From Bacillota bacterium (GTDB lineage Bacteria; Bacillota; Clostridia; DSM-8532): a DNA stretch of 64,000 bases. The DNA lies in the NCBI GenBank assembly GCA_023440865.1, contig JAEXRM010000117.1:20889-84888 (forward strand). Reading direction: 5' to 3'. Of this stretch, positions 43,746-53,679 are shown one piece after another (positions within the stretch are counted from its first letter, which is position 1; the number at the start of each line of letters is the position of its first letter). The notes under the pieces were generated by a model. That model was not told the origin of the DNA. It saw only the letters and a list, made by a program, of their open reading frames with translations, and did no database searches. The translations under genes and the position numbers were made by a program.

Positions 43746-45287
43746 ATGAGGAACGGACAAAAACACCGACGCCTGGCTTTGCGGGCGGGCGCACTGCTGT
43801 TGGCCCTGGTGCTGATCCCGCTGCTGCGCGCGCCGGTGAGCGCTGCGGAAGGAACGCTCGGCTATGAGGGTGGCATTTCGGTGGTCAACCGCCTGGTCAA
43901 GGACACATACCAGTACCGGGAGGTCGCCTTCGTCACCGGCAAGCCGGTTGTCCTCGACGGCACGGTCACCATCAAGAAGACGGTGAAGGCGGGCAAGGAA
44001 ACCGCCACCTACACGTACAAGCTCGTCAACGCGGCTCAGGCGGCCACGCTGACGCGCGTGCTGATCCTCGACACCGCCGTCGATACGAAGAACAACGGGC
44101 AGATCACGAAGTCGAGCCTGTTCCAGAAGCTGCCGACCGAGGTGCTCAAGATCGGGTCGACCACCTACACGCTTGCGTCCGAGACCTTTACCCGCTCGGA
44201 TCTGACCGATCCGAAGCCGGCCGTGGATTATCATGCCGGCGAGTTCAGGTCGAAGAAGGTGTACCGGGTCGGCACCGGCGCCGACGTGCCGACCGTCACG
44301 GTCGAGACATCCGGCACCGTGCACGCCTACGACCAGTACTGGAGCGATACCCAGACGCAGAAGCTCGCCATGCAGGTCACGTGGGCGAAGAAGGGCGCAC
44401 CCTCCTGGGGTGGCACCGCCGTCGTGACCGTCTCCTCGTCAAGTCGGCAGAAGATCGATTACCGGGCGAACGCGCCCACGCAGATCAGCTTCGACGGCGG
44501 GTACCTGCGCACGACCTGGAACGAGGCCGTCCTCGCCTACGAGGCTTCATTTCCCGAGTTCGACAAGGGCGGGGCCGCTACGGACCGCATGGTGAGGTAC
44601 AAGGACACGCTTGCGCTTGACACCGAACCCATATACGAACGGTTGCAGGTACCGGATATCCGCCACCTCAAGGGACATTTCGCGGAGCAGGCCATCCACA
44701 TCCTGTATGGTCTGGAGGTGATTCCGGGGACAGGAGAGGACTACAATCCGGAGAAGTATCTCACACGCGAGGCGTTCGTCGCGCAGGCCGTGAAGGTGTT
44801 CAAGGCGGTGCCCGCGGATCCGAACCTCCGGACAACCGCGACCGCCACGGCAAGAAGAACCGCCGCGGCGGCGCCCGTGGCCCCGTTTGCCGACCTGGAC
44901 GGCAAGGAAATCCATTATCAGGAGATCGTGGATGCAAGCAATCGCGGCATCGTCATCGGTCGAGGCATGTCCTTCTTCCGTCCCGATGACTACATCACCC
45001 GCGCGGAAGTCGTCACGATTGCCATCCGCGCGCTGGGACTGGGTAATCTGGCACCGTGGCCCCACGCTGTCGCACCTTTTGTCGACAATGACGAGATACC
45101 GGCCTATGCACGCAATCCGGCGGCCGTCGCGGCGGAGATCGGCGTGCTGGGTGCGGATGACGCGGGCCGCTTCCGACCCTCGGATTTCATGACCGCCGCC
45201 GAAGCGGCCGACATGTTCCATCGTCTGGTCAACTATATGGGAGACGACCTGGTGACCGACTACCGCGAGCACATCACGAATTGGTGA
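43746..45287 (+). CDS. SLH-domain surface protein, C-terminal SLH
   Basis: A 513-residue secreted protein. The signal peptide (GALLLALVLIPLLRAPVSAA) leads to a unique N-terminal region of about 260 residues and then three SLH domains from about residue 310 to the end: HFAEQAIHILYGLEVIPGTG, then ASNRGIVIGRGMSFFRPDDY, then AAEIGVLGADDAGRFRPSDF. An Ala/Thr-rich linker (TTATATARRTAAAA) lies between the first two. ATG 43746 has GGGGGAG upstream. Together with the preceding gene it suggests an S-layer-type wall. Confidence 0.88.
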   Translation: MRNGQKHRRLALRAGALLLALVLIPLLRAPVSAAEGTLGYEGGISVVNRLVKDTYQYREVAFVTGKPVVLDGTVTIKKTVKAGKETATYTYKLVNAAQAATLTRVLILDTAVDTKNNGQITKSSLFQKLPTEVLKIGSTTYTLASETFTRSDLTDPKPAVDYHAGEFRSKKVYRVGTGADVPTVTVETSGTVHAYDQYWSDTQTQKLAMQVTWAKKGAPSWGGTAVVTVSSSSRQKIDYRANAPTQISFDGGYLRTTWNEAVLAYEASFPEFDKGGAATDRMVRYKDTLALDTEPIYERLQVPDIRHLKGHFAEQAIHILYGLEVIPGTGEDYNPEKYLTREAFVAQAVKVFKAVPADPNLRTTATATARRTAAAAPVAPFADLDGKEIHYQEIVDASNRGIVIGRGMSFFRPDDYITRAEVVTIAIRALGLGNLAPWPHAVAPFVDNDEIPAYARNPAAVAAEIGVLGADDAGRFRPSDFMTAAEAADMFHRLVNYMGDDLVTDYREHITNW

Positions 45288-45332
45288 GGCGCGTTGCAGG
45301 CCGGAAGGATTCCTGCCGGAAAAACCGCGTGG

Positions 45333-45338
45333 TATAAT
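45333..45338 (+). promoter_or_regulatory. Extended -10 promoter of the S41 protease gene
   Basis: TGGTATAAT is an extended -10 (TGn-TATAAT) about 75 bases before the protease start, with a weak -35 (TTCCTG at 45310-45315). Confidence 0.55.
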
Positions 45339-45413
45339 GGTTCCTGCTGGAAAGCCGTCCGCGTGCCTGGATTGTCGGCATGCCGCCGGGCGGATTTCCT
45401 GAGAGGAGCAGCC

Positions 45414-46976
45414 ATGGTGGACAGAATTCATATCGGCTTACTGCGGCACATGCATGCCTTCCGGTCATCGCACGGAACCGGCGGATCCCGCCGGGGAAGG
45501 ACCGCGCGGAAATGCCGGACCGTTGCCGCGCTTCTGCTGGCCGCCGTTCTGACGGCCTCGCCCGCGACGGCCTCGGCTTGGTCGGGAGACTATCTCGAGG
45601 CGGTCAAGAACTTCATGCAGTCGATGCACCTGGAGGCGCAGTCCGACACGAAGCTGCTCGAAGGGGCGCTCAAGGGCATGTTCTCGAGCATGGACCCCTA
45701 TTCCTCCTTCATGAACCAGGAGGAGACCAAAGCGTACGAGGCGAGTCTTTCCGGCCAGTTCAGCGGCATCGGGGCCACACTCGAAGCCGCTGCGGCACAG
45801 GGCGGTGTCCGCATCAGCCACGTGCATCCCGATTCCCCGGCTGAAAAGGTCGGGCTCCATGACGGGGACATCCTGCTCAAGGCCAATGGCACATCGCTTT
45901 CCGGCATGAAACCGGAGGATGCGGCTGCCATCATCCGCGGCACCGCCGGAACGACGGTGACCCTGGTGTACCGGCGAGGCACCGTGGAGTCCACCGTCAC
46001 CGTCACGCGCGGCGCGATCCGCACCACACCCGTCACCTGGCGGATGGATGGCGCTTACGGCTATGTCCGGATCAGCCAATTCTCCACCGGCATGTCCGGC
46101 GAGTTGGAGGCGGCACTGTCGTCTTTCCGCAAGGCGGGTATCGGCAAACTCATCCTCGATCTGCGGGACAACCCCGGCGGCTATGTCAGTGAAGCGGTTG
46201 CGGCAGGCCGGCTGCTGCTGCCGCCCGGCAACATCGTCTCGCTCGATTACCGGTCCGAACGCTTCAGCGATGCAACCTACTTCACGGCCAACCCCGATCC
46301 GGGTTGGCGCATCGCCGTACTGACGAACGAAAACACGGCATCGGCCGCCGAGATTCTGGCCGGTGCCATCCAGGATGCCGACAACGGCTTCCTCATCGGT
46401 CGGCAAACCTATGGCAAGGGCGTGGTGCAGAGCATCTTCATGCTGCTGACGCCGCAGGCGCAGGCCAAGTACGCCGGTCAGTACCAGGAGGCGTTCGTCA
46501 CGGATCTGGAATGGGCAAGCTATTACGGTGTGCAGGTCCAACCCGACGAAGTGCTGGGTCTGGCGAAGGTGACCACCGGCCGCTATCTGACCCGGAACGG
46601 CCGGGCACTCGACAAGGAGGGCCTCCTGCCCGATGCGGAGGCGGCAAACCGATCACCCGTCCATGAGGTGGACATCGCGAACGCGGAACCCATCCAGTCT
46701 TCGGGCATACTGGCTGCCGGCGCCTATTCGCTGGCAGTCAGGCAGGCGGAGACCATTCTCAAGGCGGAGGGCTCATTCACCGGCTACCCGGACCGTGCCT
46801 TCGATGCAGCCACCGCCACGGCCCTGCGCGCATATCAGGCAAAAGTGGGGCTGACGGCGAACGGACAGCTCGACATGGCCACCCAGGCGGCGTTGAACCG
46901 CCGGCTGACGATGATGCGCATCGCGAACGATCCCCAATACGCCCTGGCCGTGCAGGCGCTGGGCTTCTTCAAATGA
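45414..46976 (+). CDS. S41 carboxyl-terminal processing protease (CtpA/CtpB-like)
   Basis: A 520-residue secreted or membrane-anchored protease. After a basic N-terminus and hydrophobic segment (AALLLAAVLTASPATASA, about 42-60) come an N-terminal helical region, a PDZ domain (GIGATLEAAAAQGGVRISHV to about residue 220), the peptidase domain with catalytic Ser in ENTASAAEILAGAI and Lys in GRQTYGKGVVQS, and a C-terminal peptidoglycan-binding domain (AFDAATATALRAYQAKVGL). ATG 45414 follows GAGAGGAG. The substrate is unknown; the location suggests cell-envelope protein processing. Confidence 0.93.
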   Translation: MVDRIHIGLLRHMHAFRSSHGTGGSRRGRTARKCRTVAALLLAAVLTASPATASAWSGDYLEAVKNFMQSMHLEAQSDTKLLEGALKGMFSSMDPYSSFMNQEETKAYEASLSGQFSGIGATLEAAAAQGGVRISHVHPDSPAEKVGLHDGDILLKANGTSLSGMKPEDAAAIIRGTAGTTVTLVYRRGTVESTVTVTRGAIRTTPVTWRMDGAYGYVRISQFSTGMSGELEAALSSFRKAGIGKLILDLRDNPGGYVSEAVAAGRLLLPPGNIVSLDYRSERFSDATYFTANPDPGWRIAVLTNENTASAAEILAGAIQDADNGFLIGRQTYGKGVVQSIFMLLTPQAQAKYAGQYQEAFVTDLEWASYYGVQVQPDEVLGLAKVTTGRYLTRNGRALDKEGLLPDAEAANRSPVHEVDIANAEPIQSSGILAAGAYSLAVRQAETILKAEGSFTGYPDRAFDAATATALRAYQAKVGLTANGQLDMATQAALNRRLTMMRIANDPQYALAVQALGFFK

Positions 46977-47029
46977 ATGACGCGCCCGCGGCCCTGCCGC
47001 GGGCAAGGGGCACGAAGGATGGAGAGACC

Positions 47030-48253
47030 ATGGAAGAACAACCGCGCAAGCACGCATCGGGACTTGTCCTGCGCATCCTCCTGTTCCTGCTGCTGCTGGC
47101 GGCGATTCTCGGGCTTCTCCTGATGGCGCTGACCGGTGTGGGGCCGGGTCAGATCCGTGCCGGAGGCCTGTCAGCCTTCTGGGACCGGGTGACCTTCTCC
47201 CTTGCCGAAGAGGCGCCGAGACAGCAGGCCATCGCCGATCTTGCCGGCATCGAGGGGGAGACGGCCATGGCCGTGTTCAATGAGAGCCTGTTGCTGTGTA
47301 CGACAGGGGAACTCCGGTGCCTGGACCAGGCGGGAAATGAACAGTGGGTCAGGCCCGTGAGCCTGGCATCTCCCATGCTGTCCGTACAGGGGCGCGATGT
47401 GCTGTATGCCGATCTGGCCGGCAGGACTTGGGGCGTCGTGCGCGAGGGTGAGGGCTTTTTCGAGAAAGAGGCCAAGTACCCGCTCCGCAACGCGTTTCTT
47501 TCCCGAGACTATGCACTGTTGCTCGAGCATGGCGGGGCATCGGGATACACCGCCATTCTCGAAGGGCTTTCACGGGAAGGCTCTCCCGTGTTCACCTCCT
47601 ACATCACCGACTATGCACCCTTTCTGGTCCGCCATGATCCCGAATCGGGCCAGCGCGCGCTGGTCCTCTCCGGTCTTTCGACGGCCGACCTCAAGGCCGG
47701 CGGTGCGGTGGAGTTCCTCGCGCCGGACATGACCCGTCTGGGGGGAGTTGCGGCGGATGACGACCTGTACGCCGTTGTGCTGCAGATGGCCGACGGGGCG
47801 ACGGCTCTGGTCGGTGAACAGGGCGTCAGGCTGCTCGATCGTGATTTCCTGCCTGTCGGCGCGTACGATCCGGCTGGCAATCCCATCACGGCGGGCGCAT
47901 TGCTGGAAGGCGCCACGCCCGTTGTGGCGGTGCTCGACGGCAAGCGGTACGACACCACCCGGCAGGAGAAGAGTTGGGTCCGTCTGCTTGATGCGACCGG
48001 CCGCATGCAGCGGGAGTTCATCGTGGACGGCCGTGTCGGCCGGCTGATCACCGCGCCGGGGGTGATTGGCGTGCAGACCGAGCAAAGCGTCCGTTTCTTC
48101 GATGGCGCGGGAACCGAGATCACAGCGTTCCGTGCAAAGTCGGCGGTGCAGCATGCCGTGCTGACGAAGGCGGGCGTGGCATACATCCAGGCGGACGATA
48201 CGGTCACCGCGCTGCGGGTGAAGGAACGGAAACGGTTTCTGGGCCTGTTCTGA
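47030..48253 (+). CDS. Membrane-anchored extracytoplasmic beta-propeller-like protein
   Basis: A 407-residue protein with one N-terminal membrane helix (LVLRILLFLLLLAAILGLLL) and a long outside domain. It has repeated four-strand patterns (LLLCTTGELRCLDQAGNEQW, SWVRLLDATGRMQREF, TEQSVRFFDGAGTEITAF) as in beta-propellers and resembles the DUF5711 family. Function unknown. Its frame begins at ATG 46973 overlapping the protease stop, but ATG 47030 has GGAGAG upstream, so I use it. It may be coupled to the protease. Confidence 0.7.
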   Translation: MEEQPRKHASGLVLRILLFLLLLAAILGLLLMALTGVGPGQIRAGGLSAFWDRVTFSLAEEAPRQQAIADLAGIEGETAMAVFNESLLLCTTGELRCLDQAGNEQWVRPVSLASPMLSVQGRDVLYADLAGRTWGVVREGEGFFEKEAKYPLRNAFLSRDYALLLEHGGASGYTAILEGLSREGSPVFTSYITDYAPFLVRHDPESGQRALVLSGLSTADLKAGGAVEFLAPDMTRLGGVAADDDLYAVVLQMADGATALVGEQGVRLLDRDFLPVGAYDPAGNPITAGALLEGATPVVAVLDGKRYDTTRQEKSWVRLLDATGRMQREFIVDGRVGRLITAPGVIGVQTEQSVRFFDGAGTEITAFRAKSAVQHAVLTKAGVAYIQADDTVTALRVKERKRFLGLF

Positions 48254-48317
48254 GGTCCGGCTTCGGGAACCGGACTCGTGATGCATCGGGGTTGCCGGGC
48301 CGGACGGGGGTGAAATC

Positions 48318-49331
48318 GTGAAACAGTCTGTCACCATGAAGGACATTGCCGCACGGCTGCAGGTGAGCTGCGTGACCGTATCCAAGGCACTCGGCGGCAG
48401 GGAGGGGGTCGGTCCCGAGCTGCGCGAACGGATTGCATCCGTTGCGCAGGAGATGGGATATCGTGTCAACACCCTTGCACGCAGCATGAAGCAGGGACAG
48501 TCGTACACGGTTGGCGTGCTGGTTCCCGAGCGGTTTCTCGAGGGCATGCACCCGCTGTATCTGACGATGTTCGGGCATGTGCAGCGGCGGCTCGAGGAGC
48601 GGGCCTACTACGGCATGCTGCTGGTTCTGGGGCACGATGCGGAGGTGGCGGGCGATCTGCCGCGCGCTTTCATGGAAAAGCGCATCGACGCGTTCATCCT
48701 GCTCGGACAGGTTTCGCCGACCTATCTCGAGATCCTGATGACCACCGGTGTGCCGCTGGTCTGCCTTGATTTCTACGATGAGCATGCGGAACTGGATGCC
48801 GTGATCGCCGACAACTTTTTCGGCGCCTATCAGCTGGTCAGCCGCTTGATTCGAACCGGTCACCGGCGCATCGCCTATGTGGGCAACCTGCATTCGACCA
48901 GCAGCATCCAGGATCGTTACCTTGGATGTCTGCGTGCTTTGCTCGAGCATCATCTCGAACCGGTTGCCGTCCTTTCCGACCGTGACGAGGAGGGGCATCT
49001 CACGGTGCCCGAACTGCCGGTTACCCTGCCGGATGCCTTTGTCTGCAATTGCGACCGTGTCGCCCGCACGGTGATGACCGCATTGGCGGAACGCGGGGTG
49101 AGGGTGCCGGAGGATGTTTCCGTGACCGGTTTTGACAATGACGCATTCGCGACGCTGGTGCCCGGATTGACAACGATGGAAACCCATATCGACGACATGG
49201 CCGCACAGGCCGTCCGCATGGTCTGCGAGCGTCTTGCCGATCCCAGTCGGCGCCATGGCCGGCTGTTGGTGCCGGGCAGCCTGATCTTCCGGGATTCCGT
49301 CCTGCCCCGGACAAGCGATGCCATGCCCTGA
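48318..49331 (+). CDS. LacI family transcriptional regulator, second copy
   Basis: A 337-residue LacI/GalR regulator. The helix-turn-helix and hinge (TMKDIAARLQVSCVTVSKAL, residues 6-25, then RSMKQGQSYTVGVLVPE) precede a sugar-binding-like effector domain. The start is GTG 48318 with GGGGGTG before it. A terminator follows and the next gene is a cellobiose 2-epimerase, so the regulator may control that gene, but no clear operator pair like that at 4741/5925 is seen here. Confidence 0.88.
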   Translation: MKQSVTMKDIAARLQVSCVTVSKALGGREGVGPELRERIASVAQEMGYRVNTLARSMKQGQSYTVGVLVPERFLEGMHPLYLTMFGHVQRRLEERAYYGMLLVLGHDAEVAGDLPRAFMEKRIDAFILLGQVSPTYLEILMTTGVPLVCLDFYDEHAELDAVIADNFFGAYQLVSRLIRTGHRRIAYVGNLHSTSSIQDRYLGCLRALLEHHLEPVAVLSDRDEEGHLTVPELPVTLPDAFVCNCDRVARTVMTALAERGVRVPEDVSVTGFDNDAFATLVPGLTTMETHIDDMAAQAVRMVCERLADPSRRHGRLLVPGSLIFRDSVLPRTSDAMP

Positions 49332-49392
49332 CCGGATGTGCAGGGTGAATCGTATGCTGCGGCATCGGTTCGCGGTTCTTCGGCAAACGGAT

Positions 49393-49425
49393 GCCCGGTA
49401 CAACCCGACGGTTGTGCCGGGCTTT
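49393..49425 (+). terminator. Intrinsic terminator after the second lacI-type gene
   Basis: GCCCGGTACAACC (49393-49405), loop CGAC, GGTTGTGCCGGGC (49410-49422) and TTT. Only one G-T wobble in 13 pairs. Confidence 0.8.
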
Positions 49426-49542
49426 ACAACCTTGAGAATCTCCGCGATAATGAGCATGTTAACTTAAACGATGACTTCAATTCATGATGCAAGCAGACGG
49501 CATCACGAAAGCAATGCCATGGGCAGATGCGGAGGTACAGGC

Positions 49543-50742
49543 ATGGAAGCGCTGGATGCACTCAGAGAAGCCTTGTCCGGAGAACTGGAGGGCAACATCC
49601 TGCCATACTGGCTCGACAAGGTTCGCGTTCGCGATGGATGGGGACATCATGGATGGGTCGGGATGAACGGACGCATCAGGGCAAGGGCGCCGCGCGGAGG
49701 CGTCCTGCATGCGCGGATCCTGTGGGCGTACAGCGCGGCGGCGCGTACGCTGGAGCGACCTGATCTGGCCGATGCAGCGCGGTCTGCGTTCCGGGACCTG
49801 TCCGACCATTTCCATGATCGGGAGTACGGCGGCTTTTACTGGATGCTGGATGCGAAGGGGCGTGTGATCGACGATCGCAAGCAGGTCTACGCCCAGGCCT
49901 TTGCCGTCTACGCCCTTTCGGAGTATGCAGCCCTGTCCGGGGATGCCGAGGCGCTGGCGTTGGCCCGGGAGACCTTCGGGCTGGTTCGCCGGCACGCGGT
50001 CGATCCCGTCCATGGCGGTTATCTGGAGGCACGGGACCGACAGTGGGGACCCACGCGGGAGAACCGGCTCAGCGGCAGGGACATGGATTCGCCGAAGTCG
50101 ATGAACACCCATCTGCATGTGCTGGAGGCGTGGACCTGCCTGTTTCGCGTCGATGCCTCGCCGGCGGTGCGCGAAGCGCTGTCTGAGACATACGACTGGA
50201 TGCGCGCGCATATCGTGGACGATGCGGAAAGCCGCATGCAGCTTTTCTTCGGGATGGACTGGACAAAGGCTTCGGATACGACGAGCTTCGGCCATGACAT
50301 CGAGGGCAGCTGGCTGCTGCACGAGGCGGCGGAGGTGCTGGGTGATCCTGTCCGCCTCGCGGATGCACGCGCACTGGCTGTCCGCATGGCGGACAAGGTC
50401 CTTGAGAAGGGGCTGGACCAGGAGTACGGGGGACTGTTCAACGAGATCGCCAATGGGCGGCTGAAAACGGAGAAGATCTGGTGGGTGCAGGCGGAGGCCC
50501 TTGTGGGCTTCTTCAATGCCTGGCAGATCAGCGGGGAGCACCGCTTCCTCGATGCCGCCATGAACCTCTGGCGGTTCATCGACAGCCATATTGTCGACCA
50601 CGCCGGTGGAGAATGGTTCTGGGAGACCGATCGAAAGGGGCGACCCCTGCACGGCAGGCCGAAGGTCGAACCGTGGAAGTGTCCGTACCACAATGCGAGG
50701 GCCTGTCTGGAGATGATGCGCCGTCTCGGTGCGCGTGATTGA
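49543..50742 (+). CDS. Cellobiose 2-epimerase (AGE family)
   Basis: A 399-residue AGE-superfamily enzyme. Key motifs of cellobiose 2-epimerases are present: MNTHLHVLEAWTCLFR, FGHDIEGSWLLHEAAEVLG, EKIWWVQAEALVGFFNAW and WKCPYHNARACLEMMRRLG with the catalytic and binding His and Trp residues. It converts cellobiose to glucosyl-mannose and mannobiose to mannosyl-glucose in beta-mannan use. I start at ATG 49543 because GGAGG lies upstream; the frame opens earlier but without a ribosome site. The family also holds N-acylglucosamine 2-epimerases; the WxCPYHNAR end favours the cellobiose type. Confidence 0.82.
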   Translation: MEALDALREALSGELEGNILPYWLDKVRVRDGWGHHGWVGMNGRIRARAPRGGVLHARILWAYSAAARTLERPDLADAARSAFRDLSDHFHDREYGGFYWMLDAKGRVIDDRKQVYAQAFAVYALSEYAALSGDAEALALARETFGLVRRHAVDPVHGGYLEARDRQWGPTRENRLSGRDMDSPKSMNTHLHVLEAWTCLFRVDASPAVREALSETYDWMRAHIVDDAESRMQLFFGMDWTKASDTTSFGHDIEGSWLLHEAAEVLGDPVRLADARALAVRMADKVLEKGLDQEYGGLFNEIANGRLKTEKIWWVQAEALVGFFNAWQISGEHRFLDAAMNLWRFIDSHIVDHAGGEWFWETDRKGRPLHGRPKVEPWKCPYHNARACLEMMRRLGARD

Positions 50743-50794
50743 AGCGGTGATCGCCAGGTCCGGCGATGGGGCATCCATGGCCGGTGCCGCACCC

Positions 50795-53449
50795 TCACGC
50801 CTGTGAGACGGGTGTCTCCGGCGTCGTCCAGAACTGCTCCAAAAGCGTGCCCAGCGCCGGGCTTCGACTCAGCAGCGGCACCGGGAACCATTCCGGCGGC
50901 AGCAGGTCGCGGTACTGGCGGCCCGCAAACCGCGCGTCAATCAGCAGCAGGCCGCCGCGGTCCGTCGTGGTGCGGATAAGCCGTCCGGCCGCCTGCAGCA
51001 CGCGGTTGAGACCGGGATACGTATACGCGAAGTCAAAACCTTCGCCGAAGCGTGCCTCAAAGTAGGCACGCGAGATCTCCTGCTCGGGATTGACCTGCGG
51101 CAGGCCGACGCCCACCACGGCAACACCCGTGAGCCGTTCGCCGACGAGATCGATGCCCTCGCCAAACGCGCCGCCGAGCACGCAGAAGCCCACCCGCACA
51201 CAGTCGCCGTACCGCTCGAAACGCGACAGCCACGCCTCGCGGTCGGATTCGGTCATGCCACCGGCCTGTACGAGCACATCCCACTCCGGCATGTCCGGCC
51301 GCGCGGTGCGCCGGTCGCCGTAGATGCCTTCCAGCAGGGAGACCGCCTGGTTCATGTACCCGTAGGACGGAAAGAACACCAGATAGTTGCCCGTATGGGC
51401 GGAGAGAAACTGGTACAGGGACGCCGCCACATTCGGCAGATGCTGCTCGCGCAGGCGGAAGCGGGTTTCGGCGCGGTCCTCGATGGCAACGAACAGGTTC
51501 TCGCGCGGAAAAGGGGACGGAAGACGCAGTGTAGGGTCGTCGGATCTTCCTCCAAGCATCTTGCGAAAATAGGAGAGCGGGGAGAAGGTCGCGGAGAACA
51601 GGATCGTCGAACGGGCCCCTTCCATGCGGCGGTCAAGCATGACCGAAGGATCGAGGCACATCAGCCGCAGCGTGAAGCTGCGGTTTCTTCCCATCTGCAG
51701 CACGCGGTACTCGTCTCCGAACAGGTCGAGGGTGTTGCGGAAATGAAGCAGGTCGAAGAACAGGCCGACAAAGTCATCCTGCCATGGAGGCGGCTCCTTG
51801 CCTTCCTCCTCCTTCTCCTGCAGCAGCGGTTCCGCGGCGATCAGGAACCGGTTGATGGGATCGAGCAGCGACGCCGGTGCGACATCGGTGGTGCGGAAGC
51901 CCTGGCCGCCCGCTTCGGACAGGCCGACCTCGGGCTTGACCTGCATGCGCGCGAGCGGCCGCAGGATGTCGCCCAGGGCATGCGCCAGGTCGGGCCGGTC
52001 CTTTGCCAGCACGCGGCGGGCCGCCATGAGCGGTTCCCGCGCCAGCGTCGCGGAGAACATCTCGCGGGCCCGGTCAACCAGGTTGTGCGCCTCGTCGACG
52101 AGGATGACATTGTTCTCCTTGCCCTTTTGCTGAAAGAAGCGCTTGAGGTATACCCGTGGATCGAACACGTAGTTGTAGTCGGCGATGATGAGGTCGCATC
52201 CCAGCGACAGGTCGAGGCTGAGCTCGAAGGGGCAGACCTCGTGCTTGAGGCCGGTTTCATAGATGAGGTCGCGCGTGAGCGCGTCATGGGACTTCAACAG
52301 CGTTTTTGATACGCGCTGCATGCGCGTGAGGATGCCTTCGGCATAGGGACATTTCGCCGGATCGCAGTTCTTGACCGACATCAGGCACATCTTGTCCTTG
52401 GCGGTGAGGGTGATGGATTTCAGGCGCAGCCCGCGCGAACGCAGCAGAGCGACCGCGTTCTCCGCGATACCCTTGGTCGTGGTCTTGGCCGTGACATAGA
52501 AGACACGGTCGACCTGCCCCTCGCCCATGGACTTGAGCACAGGGTAGAGGGCTCCCATGGTCTTGCCGGTGCCGGTGGGGGCCTGCGCGTAGAGGCGCCG
52601 GCTGTCGCCGATGCAGCGGTAGACATTGTAGGCCAGCAGTTTCTGGCCCTTTCGGAAGCCGCCGGCGAACGGCAGCTCCATGGCCTGGATGGAGCGGTCG
52701 CGCTTGGCGCGCCAGGCCGAAAGGTCCTTCTCGCGCTTGACGTAGGGCTTGAGCAGCTCGAGCATGGTGCGCCCGAGCTCCGTGCGCGTGAACAGGCGAT
52801 CGATGTCGCGGGTTTCGCCCGTGGGGCGGTGCACGTAGGTCAGCCGGGCGGGCATCACCTCGAAGGCCTGCGCCTCGAGATACAGGGCGGCATAACAGGA
52901 CAACTGCGCCCAGTGCGAGGGGATGCCGGCGGCCGGCAGATCGGCGAGCGGCACGGATGTGCTCTTGATTTCATGGAGCATGGCCTGGGGCGTGCCCTCG
53001 GCGAAGATGCCGTCCGCCCGGCCGGATACCTCGACGCGGCGGTCGAGCACCTCGTAGGTGTGAGCCAGGACGGCTTCCGCGCGGTACGGACCCGCTTCGG
53101 CCAGCTGCGTCTGCAGCTGCTGGTGCGCCCTGCCGCCTTCGCGCAGCTCGGCGTAGGAGACATAGGCCCAGGCTGTGTCGTCGGGCATGGAAAAGGCCAC
53201 AAGCCCACGGACCGATACCTTGATGACAGGCCATTCGGTCGCGGATGCGGGAACCGCTTGCCCATCGGCCGTCAGCAGGGCGGCTTCCTCGGCATCGGCA
53301 CGGCTTTCCTCCATGGCATCGGCCGCCAGGTCCAGGGCCGTCGGCTTCTCGCGCTTGTTTCCGCGTTTGCGGGGCTTGCCGTCGGAAACGGGCTTGGGGA
53401 CGGGATGAAGGCCATCCGATGCGGATGCCGCCTTTTTCTTGGATGCCAC
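50795..53449 (-). CDS. XPD/DinG-like helicase with N-terminal PD-(D/E)XK nuclease domain
   Basis: An 884-residue predicted helicase of the COG1199 group. Residues about 60-210 form a PD-(D/E)XK-like nuclease region (GRADGIFAEG then MLHEIKST). The helicase core has APTGTGKTMGALYPVL (Walker A), ILVDEAHNLVDRA (DEAH) and VLQAAGRLIRTTTDRG (motif VI). Four cysteines for an iron-sulphur cluster as in XPD are seen in DKMCLMSVKNCDPAKCPYAE plus HEVCPFEL. The start is GTG 53449 with GGAGG 4 bases upstream on the minus strand. Upstream ATG/TTG codons have no ribosome site. It probably acts on DNA in repair or recombination. The function within the family is not settled. Confidence 0.85.
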   Translation of the reverse strand: MASKKKAASASDGLHPVPKPVSDGKPRKRGNKREKPTALDLAADAMEESRADAEEAALLTADGQAVPASATEWPVIKVSVRGLVAFSMPDDTAWAYVSYAELREGGRAHQQLQTQLAEAGPYRAEAVLAHTYEVLDRRVEVSGRADGIFAEGTPQAMLHEIKSTSVPLADLPAAGIPSHWAQLSCYAALYLEAQAFEVMPARLTYVHRPTGETRDIDRLFTRTELGRTMLELLKPYVKREKDLSAWRAKRDRSIQAMELPFAGGFRKGQKLLAYNVYRCIGDSRRLYAQAPTGTGKTMGALYPVLKSMGEGQVDRVFYVTAKTTTKGIAENAVALLRSRGLRLKSITLTAKDKMCLMSVKNCDPAKCPYAEGILTRMQRVSKTLLKSHDALTRDLIYETGLKHEVCPFELSLDLSLGCDLIIADYNYVFDPRVYLKRFFQQKGKENNVILVDEAHNLVDRAREMFSATLAREPLMAARRVLAKDRPDLAHALGDILRPLARMQVKPEVGLSEAGGQGFRTTDVAPASLLDPINRFLIAAEPLLQEKEEEGKEPPPWQDDFVGLFFDLLHFRNTLDLFGDEYRVLQMGRNRSFTLRLMCLDPSVMLDRRMEGARSTILFSATFSPLSYFRKMLGGRSDDPTLRLPSPFPRENLFVAIEDRAETRFRLREQHLPNVAASLYQFLSAHTGNYLVFFPSYGYMNQAVSLLEGIYGDRRTARPDMPEWDVLVQAGGMTESDREAWLSRFERYGDCVRVGFCVLGGAFGEGIDLVGERLTGVAVVGVGLPQVNPEQEISRAYFEARFGEGFDFAYTYPGLNRVLQAAGRLIRTTTDRGGLLLIDARFAGRQYRDLLPPEWFPVPLLSRSPALGTLLEQFWTTPETPVSQA

Positions 53450-53679
53450 AGGTCCTCCAGATGCATTCGGGGAATGCGGGACGTCTTTTCGGAACACATG
53501 TTCCCTGACCATTGTAACCGTTGCTGCGGGCATGGGCAACCGGTGCGGAACACCCCCCCGCGACCGGCCTTGCCGCCGGGGGGAGAAAAGGCCAAAAAAA
53601 ACCGCATCAACACCAAATGAGGCCAGAAAACGGTGTTTTCTCCTGTGTAAAGTGGAAGGGAGAAGGGGAGGGAAATCGC

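Noticed and set aside
49449..49470. LacI operator before cellobiose 2-epimerase (GTTAACTTAAAC)
   Set aside because: The halves do not form a true palindrome and lack the central CG; it does not resemble the 4741/5925 sites.
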